Shown one piece after another: positions 7,537 to 13,205 of a stretch of 13,205 nucleotides of DNA. Under the pieces are notes generated by a model. It was not told the origin of the DNA. It did not search any database and saw only the letters and a program-made list of their open reading frames with translations. Made by a program: the position numbers and the translations under genes. Source of the DNA: Mucidula mucida (Eukaryota > Basidiomycota > Agaricomycetes > Agaricales > Physalacriaceae); NCBI GenBank assembly GCA_015501055.1, contig JADNYV010000901.1, positions 1-13,205 on the forward strand. The letters run 5' to 3'. Every line of letters starts with the position of its first letter. Positions within the stretch are counted from its first letter, which is position 1.

Positions 7537-9363
7537 GTCGTTGAAGCGTGAATCAGACGCTGTACCACCACCACCACGCTTTAAGCGTGGTTATGTATTT
7601 ACTACCAATGTACTATCAGAATCTAAAACGCCTTCGAGCATCTCTTCCACTTATACTGCTCCTCCGCTTCCTTTACCTCCTCAGCAAATTCTCAACGACT
7701 CCTCCATCCAGCAGTCTCTTGCTGCAGTAGCTGACTACATCAAGGTCAGCACACCTATCGACATTGACCGCTTTGAGCGGCTTCTTGCCAAACATCCCAA
7801 TCAGCCCTTTGTGAGCTCTATCATCCGCTCACTCCGTGAAGGGTTCTGGCCTTTACACGATGGTCAGTGGGAAGCGCACCTCAGAGACAAGATTAGAGAC
7901 AACTACTCTACTGAGGAGTGCGATCTTGTTGAGCTGCGCAAACAGCGAGATCAAGAAGTTGCTGCTGGCCGCTGGTCCCCTGCGCTTCCAGAAGGCTTTA
8001 AGCTCTTGCCTGGAATGCGCCTGTCACCCATGTTTGTGGTCTGGCAGAAGGGTAAACCACGCGTCGTCATGGACCATACAGGCAATGGTCTCAATGACGG
8101 CATTGCCAGAGCGATGCCAAAGTCAAGTACGACGATATGCACTCCTTTGGGCAGGTACTGCATGACGTCCTACAAGCTCATCCTCACGAGGAGATCCTGC
8201 TTTTCAAGAGCGACATCTCTAAAGCGTTCCTCAATCTCCCCGTTCATCCCATTTGGCAGCTACAACAAGTTGTCATTGTCGACGGCCGCTATCACATTGT
8301 GCGCCGTCTCATCTTTGGCAGTCGTGCATCACCATACTGCTGGTGTTCGTTCTCTGGCCTGGTTAACTGGGTTGCTTGGGAGCTAGATATACCAGATCTG
8401 CACGACTACATGGATGACTACTATGGCTGGGACACCAATCACAATCTGGTGCTCTTTCATGGACAGCGACGTCCCCGACGTCAAGTCCAGCTTCTCCTTC
8501 TGTGGGACTCTTTGGGCATCCCATACGAAGATAAGAAGCAGGAACACGGTCCTCAGCTAAAAATCATTGGTTTCTGGTTAGACACTGTTCACGGGTCTAT
8601 CTCTCTCTCACCAGACTCCATTGCGGACATGATCACCACCATTCAGTCGTTCTTGTCCCAGCAAAAGCCTGTACTCAAGGAGTGGCAGTCCTTGGGTGGG
8701 TATCTCAACTGGGCTCTTAATGTGCTGCCTTGGGCACGGCCAGCACTTACAGAGCTCTACCGCAAGATGAGCGGTAAAACACTGCAGTACAAAGGCATTC
8801 CATTGAACGTTGAGGTTAGAGCAGATCTCACTTGGTTTGTCAATGCATTACAACACTGCATCGGAGTGCGCTTTGTGAATGCGCAGGCGTGGGATGACTC
8901 TGAGGCTGATATGGTCTATTGGACAGATGCGAGTAATCTGGGCCTCGCTTTCGTCTATGCTGGGAATGGCTTTAGCTATCAACTCCGAACCATCACCGGA
9001 GTTGACACCTTCTTTAGGGAGCTTGTAGCTATTCTTTGCGCTGTTCATGATGCTGCCTCTCATCCCTCTCCGCCTCGCAGGCTGTTAATCCATTCTGACA
9101 GTCTGGACTCCGTCTCAGTGTTTAACACTTTGGCTGCTTCACAGTCAAGTCACAATGCTGTTCTGCTTGCCATTGCTGATATTGTCCTGCGCACCGGCAT
9201 TGATGTTCGTGTGCGGCACATCCGCGGGGTTGACAACGTGATGGCAGACATGTTGTCCCGCTTACTGTTCTCTGACTTTCAGAAACAGTTCCCCTCCTAC
9301 CGCGTCCGCACTATGGAGCCACCTCGTGAGCTCCTACCGGCGCGATGGAGAGAGTGCTTTTAG
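7526..9363 (+). pseudogene. DIRS-type reverse transcriptase-RNase H, unit B (one frameshift)
   Basis: About 612 codons before damage. Copies element RNA into DNA and degrades the RNA strand. Residues 1-170 are an extension (Pro-rich, then TPIDIDRFERLL and REGFWP). RT follows: PRVVMDHTGNGLND, motif A FKSDISKAFLNL (catalytic Asp at 8212-8214), motif B FGSRASPYCW, motif C YMDD (8407-8418), then GIPYEDKKQ and IGFWLD. RNase H shows all four acidic residues: WTDAS (8926), FREL (9019), HSDS (9097) and NVMADMLSR (9247). The DN-x-x-AD-x-LSR ending is typical of the DIRS/Ty3 type. A single base is missing near 8112 (AGAGCGATGCC; unit A has AGAGCTGATGC), splitting the protein before motif A; the 3' piece is open from before 8137 to 9363. 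The ATG at 7526 overlaps the gag stop by 11 bases, which suggests coupled reinitiation. Confidence 0.9.
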
Positions 9364-10053
9364 AGGCATTGGGCGAGGGCGGACAGCCTCGTCACCCTCG
9401 CCCACCTATGGACTTGCAAAAACTAGATGAACTCGTCTTGTATCTGCAGGCCCATGCTATTGAGACCTCTACGCGTATCAACTACTCTACTGGGGCTAGA
9501 GATTACGCCCGCTTCTGTAAAGCACACAATCTGTCTCTGGATCCTACTCCGGAGACTCTAGCACGTTACATTGCATACACGTCCCAATTCATTGGCTCTG
9601 CTCCTAAATACTTAACCGGGGCAAGCACTTCCTCAATGACCTTTATCCTCACTTTGGTGACGCTCGTGCTTCAGCGCTTGTTCAAGCCGCTATCCGTGGG
9701 TCAAAGAAGGTCCGGGCAGATCCTATAGCTAGGAAGCCCCCTCTTCGACTTCATCACCTTCAGCTCTTTGTGGACGTCGCAAACCAGACCCACAAGTATG
9801 ATGACTTTCTCTTTGCTACAATCATGTCATGCGGCTTCTATGCTGTTCACCGGATGGGAGAGCTGGTGCAGCCTAATCAGAAGAAGCTACGTGATTGGAA
9901 GAAGATCATCAAGCGTGCCAGCCTCACATTTGAGACTGGGTATGCAGGCTATCGCTTGCCTTACCATAAGAGCGATCCCTTCTATCAGGGCACTGACATA
10001 CTGTTTACCTCTCAGACTGTGGCTGATCCTATCACCCTTCTGAAGTCGATGTA
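9345..10053 (+). pseudogene. Tyrosine recombinase, unit B: 5' part, frameshifted and truncated
   Basis: The recombinase that would integrate a circular DNA copy. The ATG at 9345 lies 19 bases before the end of RT. The N-terminal part (TSTRINYSTGARDYARFCKA, then PETLARYIAYTS and KYLTG) is the SAM-like core-binding domain. One base is lost near 9622: KYLTGA runs on in another frame as KHFLNDLYPHFGDAR. The catalytic domain begins with LFVDVANQTHKYDDFLFATI and shows the first catalytic Arg in HRMGEL (CGG 9851-9853) and the lysine hairpin LPYHKSDPFYQGTDILF. The frame stops at DPITLLKSM, where the ITR of unit C starts. The H-x-x-R, His/Trp and nucleophilic Tyr blocks are therefore missing and this copy cannot act. 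Confidence 0.82.
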
Positions 10054-10853
10054 AACGCGGATTCCGAGGGTAGGGAGCGTTTTCAGAGGCCTCTGCACAC
10101 TCCACACCCCACCTTACCCCTTTACCCAACTTCCTACTCAAGAGAGTTCAATGAGACAGCTTAAATCAAGTCAAACACTCATTTCACTCCAAAGCTGATC
10201 ATGTTCGCTCTCTGCTGCTCCTACTGCAGCCAGCCCACTCTCTGGGCTCTTCCTGGACTTACCCAGCCTGTGTCTGGTGTTGTAGTAACAACAGAGGCCA
10301 CTCACAGGGCGCCCTGGGAGGTTTAAGCAAGAGTCCACACACTCTGCCTCTTTGTCTCTTACCATCATCATCTCACAGAGACAAGCAGTTTGTGATTCCT
10401 CCAGTCCTCTTGCTCAGGACTGATGCCATACACCTCTAGAGCACTGTCTGAAGCCGCCTACCCAGCCCAAAACCAGTCCAGACAGGTCCAAAGTGCCCAT
10501 TTTGAGGGAATTCGCACTTTTGCTCTCCCAGGCAAGCACCACTCGCTCTACTCGGTCCTCCTGCTCAGGACTGATGTACTGGCACCCTAGAACCCTATTG
10601 GAAGTGTCCGCTCCGGCCCCAGAGCGCTAGCGCTCCCGCTGCTCTCCCTGCTTCCAGTATGTGCCAATGTCTCACATCCAGCTCTTCAGAGCTGATGCCC
10701 ATTTTGTGCCCAGATACCCATTCCTTTCCAAAGGACTCCTTCTCAAGGACATTCTGTGGGCTATCTGGTCACAGGTGCGCTCTCTGCACCCTCTCACTCC
10801 CCTCCAGCTAACCTGTGTTATCTGGTCACAGTTAGCTCCGCATTTTTGCATCC
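10054..10853 (+). repeat. Left ITR of unit C, complete
   Basis: 800 bases matching 4905-5704 with few differences, among them AAGAGAGTTC at 10139-10148 where unit B has AAGGAGTTC, and A at 10850 in place of G (a CpG transition). Palindromes are at 10084-10095 and 10622-10635. Here the tip reads AAACGC (10053-10058), which can pair with GCGTTT (10077-10082). Confidence 0.92.
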
Positions 10854-11332
10854 TTTCCCTGTGGCTACACCACACATCCCTCTCCAAGCGGCTCACCACC
10901 GCTTATCGAGCTCAATACTCCGCTCAGCGTGCTATACCTCCCTGGACTCGGTATCCTCCTTGTACTTCCTTGTCATCGTCGATCAGTGGTACAGCTCAAC
11001 CTGTGCTTGCGACCGTGTTCAACACCCGGTTGTACAGCGTGTGCCTGACTCCTACCAAGGAGTGTAAATCAGGGCGCTGATTGTTAGACGAGTTCGCTCT
11101 CTGAGTGCGCCGTAACACGTCGCTCTCTGAGTGTTCGATAGGCTTGGTTAAGGATCGGTCGGTACCCAGCTCAGGCGCCCTCTATTCGCTTACAACCTGG
11201 GTGTTCTCTTTGCGAGGGCATTCGCGTTCTGAGTGTTAGACTGGCCAAAAGGCAGCAAGAGGGCGAGAAGCCTGCGCAGACAGCCTTAGGTGCACATTCT
11301 GCTGACAACGTTCCTGAACCAGGAAGCGGATC
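10854..11332 (+). other. Leader between ITR and gag, unit C
   Basis: 479 noncoding bases like those of A and B. The first direct repeat is at 11093-11108 with C as last base (TTCGCTCTCTGAGTGC). The second (11120-11134) has lost one T. No gene is seen. Confidence 0.65.
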
Positions 11333-12686
11333 ATGTCTGATGTTGACGACGAGCTCGATGGTATCTCTCGCAATCATTCACCTCCTCGCCCCCATTCGCC
11401 CTATGATCAGGATCCAGACGAGCGCGAAGCGATTCGCTTGCGCGCTGAGCAGCTTCAGGACCTTGTCAAGCGGTTTGCGGATGGGTCTATCAAATCCCAA
11501 GGCGAGTTCTTGCAGCTTGCCCGCAAAACCGGCGCGTCTGCTGGCGAAATGGACGACTATATCGAACAAGTCGCCCAAATCATTGAACAGCGCAAGAAGC
11601 CGGACAAGGCTCCCGAGCACGATAGGACTCCTGAGCGCGATGCTACATTCCAACGAGAGCTGGATGAAGAGGCGCGAAGGCGTGCCGTTGAAGAGGCCGC
11701 TTGGGCCGCGTTCGGCGCAGCTCGATGCTGCTGCTGCTACAGCGCCTGCCGCGCAGCCCGCTTCAGCCGCCGGACCCGTGGCTGGTCCGTTATCAGCTTC
11801 GTTGCTCTCTAGGCTCCTTGGAGCAGAGTCTACTCCGTCCGGCATCTCTGCTTCAGTCCTCGCTGCAGCTCCGCATCTTGCGCAGCTTGCAGCTCCCTCC
11901 AACCTCACTCCTCATATCGAGGAGACTCAGCGCATTCGACGTCTCCTCACTACTGAGAAGGACATCGACGCTATCATCAATGCGTGTCAGATGCAGTCAC
12001 TCCATGATCCATTTGCGCGCTCCTTCTGGCGTTCCATTGTGCTGGAGCAGTATGTGGATTTTGAGAAGCTCTTTGCCTCCATTCACTCTGGCACAAATCA
12101 GCAGGAGGACACCAAGGACTTTGCCGGTGGCTACGTCATCATGCGCAAGGACCAGTCCACTGCTCGCCGCACCCTCACCCAAGAGTCCGAGTGGACACGC
12201 GTCTTCGATGCGTATGCCACCGGTGTTGGGCTCATCTACCCTCACCGCAAGGACGAACTCCGGGGTTACCGCGCGCTCATCATTGAGCTGTTTCGCGCTA
12301 CACCCTCGAATCCAGCGTTCCCTATTCGCTGTGATAAGGAGACTCGCATTCGCTATGCTAACTCTCCTTTCCATCTCGATGATCGCACTGCGCTCCAGCT
12401 TCCTCTTCTCTCTGAGATGTTGCGCACCTCTGAGGGAGCAAATCCTCGCAAGCGGTCCTCTGACTCTGGCAGCTCACAGTCTGCGACGCGTCGTCGCATT
12501 GTTTGCCAGAATTGGAATCTGGGTAAATGCTCATCTCCGTGCTCCGCAGGCCGTCTTCACGGTTCTTGCAGTGAGTGCGGAGGAAAGCACACAGCCAAGA
12601 GCCAACCAGCCTGCCTCATCCTCCTCGAAGCCAAACGAGCAGTCGCTCGTTCAGGAGCGAGTTCAGGCGGCGCTGATGAAGCCTAA
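11333..12686 (+). pseudogene. Gag-like protein, unit C (one frameshift)
   Basis: Same protein as in B, with one extra GAC codon near the start (MSDVDDELDG). A 2-base loss near 11714 (GTTCGGCGCAG; units A and B have GTTCGCAGCGCAG) breaks the frame after about 127 codons. Everything downstream, including the C-terminal Cys/His cluster (about 12504-12590), is open to the stop TAA at 12684-12686. At the place where B has lost a base, C is intact (GCGAAGGCGTG near 11676). The RT ATG at 12676 overlaps the end as in the other copies. Confidence 0.83.
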
Positions 12687-13205
12687 GTCGTTGAAGCGTG
12701 AATCAGACGCTGTACCACCACCACACGCTTTAAGCGTGGTTATGTATTTACTACCAATGTACTATCAGAATCTAAAACGCCTTCGAGCATCTCTTCCACT
12801 TATACTGCTCCTCCGCTTCCTTTACCTCCTCAGCAAATTCTCAACGACTCCTCCATCCAGCAGTCTCTTGCTGCAGTAGCTGACTACATCAAGGTCAGCA
12901 CACCTATCGACATTGACCGCTTTGAGCGGCTTCTTGCCAAACATCCCAATCAGCCCTTTGTGAGCTCTATCATCCGCTCACTCCGTGAAGGGTTCTGGCC
13001 TTTACACGATGGTCAGTGGGAAGCGCACCTCAGAGACAAGATTAGAGACAACTACTCTACTGAGGAGTGCGATCTTGTTGAGCTGCGCAAACAGCGAGAT
13101 CAAGAAGTTGCTGCTGGCCGCTGGTTCCCCTGCGCTTCCAGAAGGCTTTAAGCTCTTGCCTGGAATGCGCCTGTCACCCATGTTTGTGGTCTGGCAGAAG
13201 GGTAA
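12676..13205 (+). pseudogene. Reverse transcriptase, unit C: 5' part, cut by the window end
   Basis: Only the N-terminal extension and the first residues of the RT domain are in the window. One base is lost in the CCA run near 12722, and one T is gained near 13125 (CTGGTTCCCC; B has CTGGTCCCC), so the frame shifts twice. Between them, TPIDIDRFERLL, FVSSIIRSLREGFWP and the charged stretch RDQEVAAGRW are readable. The window ends at the GKP of the first conserved RT block, so nothing can be said about its catalytic part. Confidence 0.78.

Larger units (their letters stand above)
4905..10053 (+). mobile_element. Unit B: near full-length DIRS-like YR retrotransposon, 3' truncated
   Basis: The most complete copy: left ITR (4905-5704), leader (5705-6184), gag (6185-7536), RT-RNase H (7526-9363) and the first part of the YR (9345-10053). 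The order gag, RT, RNase H, YR is that of DIRS/Ngaro/PAT elements, and the inverted terminal repeats seen in unit A place it with DIRS. The methyltransferase domain of classical DIRS1 is absent. The unit ends abruptly in the YR, where the left tip of unit C starts, so the catalytic end of the YR and the right ITR are not here. It may continue beyond unit C if C was inserted into it. Gag, RT and YR carry one single-base loss each. Confidence 0.88.
10054..13205 (+). mobile_element. Unit C: DIRS-like YR retrotransposon, runs off the window
   Basis: It starts at AACGCGGATTCCGAGG inside the YR of unit B and has the same orientation. It contains the left ITR, leader, gag and the first 530 bases of RT, and is cut by the window edge. 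It is close to unit B, with few substitutions, and its own indels in gag and RT. The break in B at exactly the left tip of C means either that C inserted into B or that the two were joined by recombination between copies. Confidence 0.88.

Noticed and set aside
1..13205. Host genes, tRNA, rRNA, CRISPR or bacterial-type operons
   Set aside because: Nothing in the window resembles them. All sequence is accounted for by the three DIRS-like units and the gypsy remnant.

Overview
The window holds no ordinary host gene. It is a nest of retrotransposon copies, most likely from a filamentous fungus and probably a basidiomycete. The reasons are the tyrosine-recombinase (YR) retroelement with a DIRS-type reverse transcriptase/RNase H, a Gag tail with a C-X7-C-X3-C-X5-H plus C-X2-C-X3-H cluster, and a fragment of a chromodomain Ty3/gypsy element. 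The host assignment is inference from family resemblance.

Layout. Unit A (1-4206) lacks only about 80 bases of its left end. It runs left inverted terminal repeat (ITR), leader, broken gag, broken 5' part of RT, then a deletion join at 3309/3310, a 98-base remnant and a right ITR in inverted orientation. Next is a 698-base remnant of a Ty3/gypsy element (4207-4904): integrase C-terminus, chromodomain, polypurine tract and the first 139 bases of an LTR. Unit B (4905-10053) is the fullest copy: an 800-base left ITR, a leader of about 480 bases, gag, RT-RNase H and the first part of the YR. It stops in mid-YR where unit C begins. Unit C (10054-13205) repeats ITR, leader, gag and the start of RT, and runs off the window. 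All three units are on the + strand.

How the parts work together. Gag would package the RNA, RT-RNase H would copy it, and the YR would insert a circular DNA copy. Each reading frame overlaps the next: the RT ATG lies inside the last codons of gag (ATGAAGCCTAA, 11-base overlap), and the YR ATG lies 19 bases before the end of RT. The ITRs of about 800 bases in opposite orientation are the hallmark of the DIRS group, as opposed to the split direct repeats of Ngaro/PAT elements. No methyltransferase gene is seen.

State of the copies. None is intact. Each carries its own small indels: gag is broken at a different place in every copy, and comparing the three shows an ancestral gag frame of about 450 codons. 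The RT of B has one missing base that A still has. Base substitutions are few and nearly all are CpG transitions, so the copies are young. Many lesions are one-base length changes in homopolymers, so some may be sequencing errors rather than decay.
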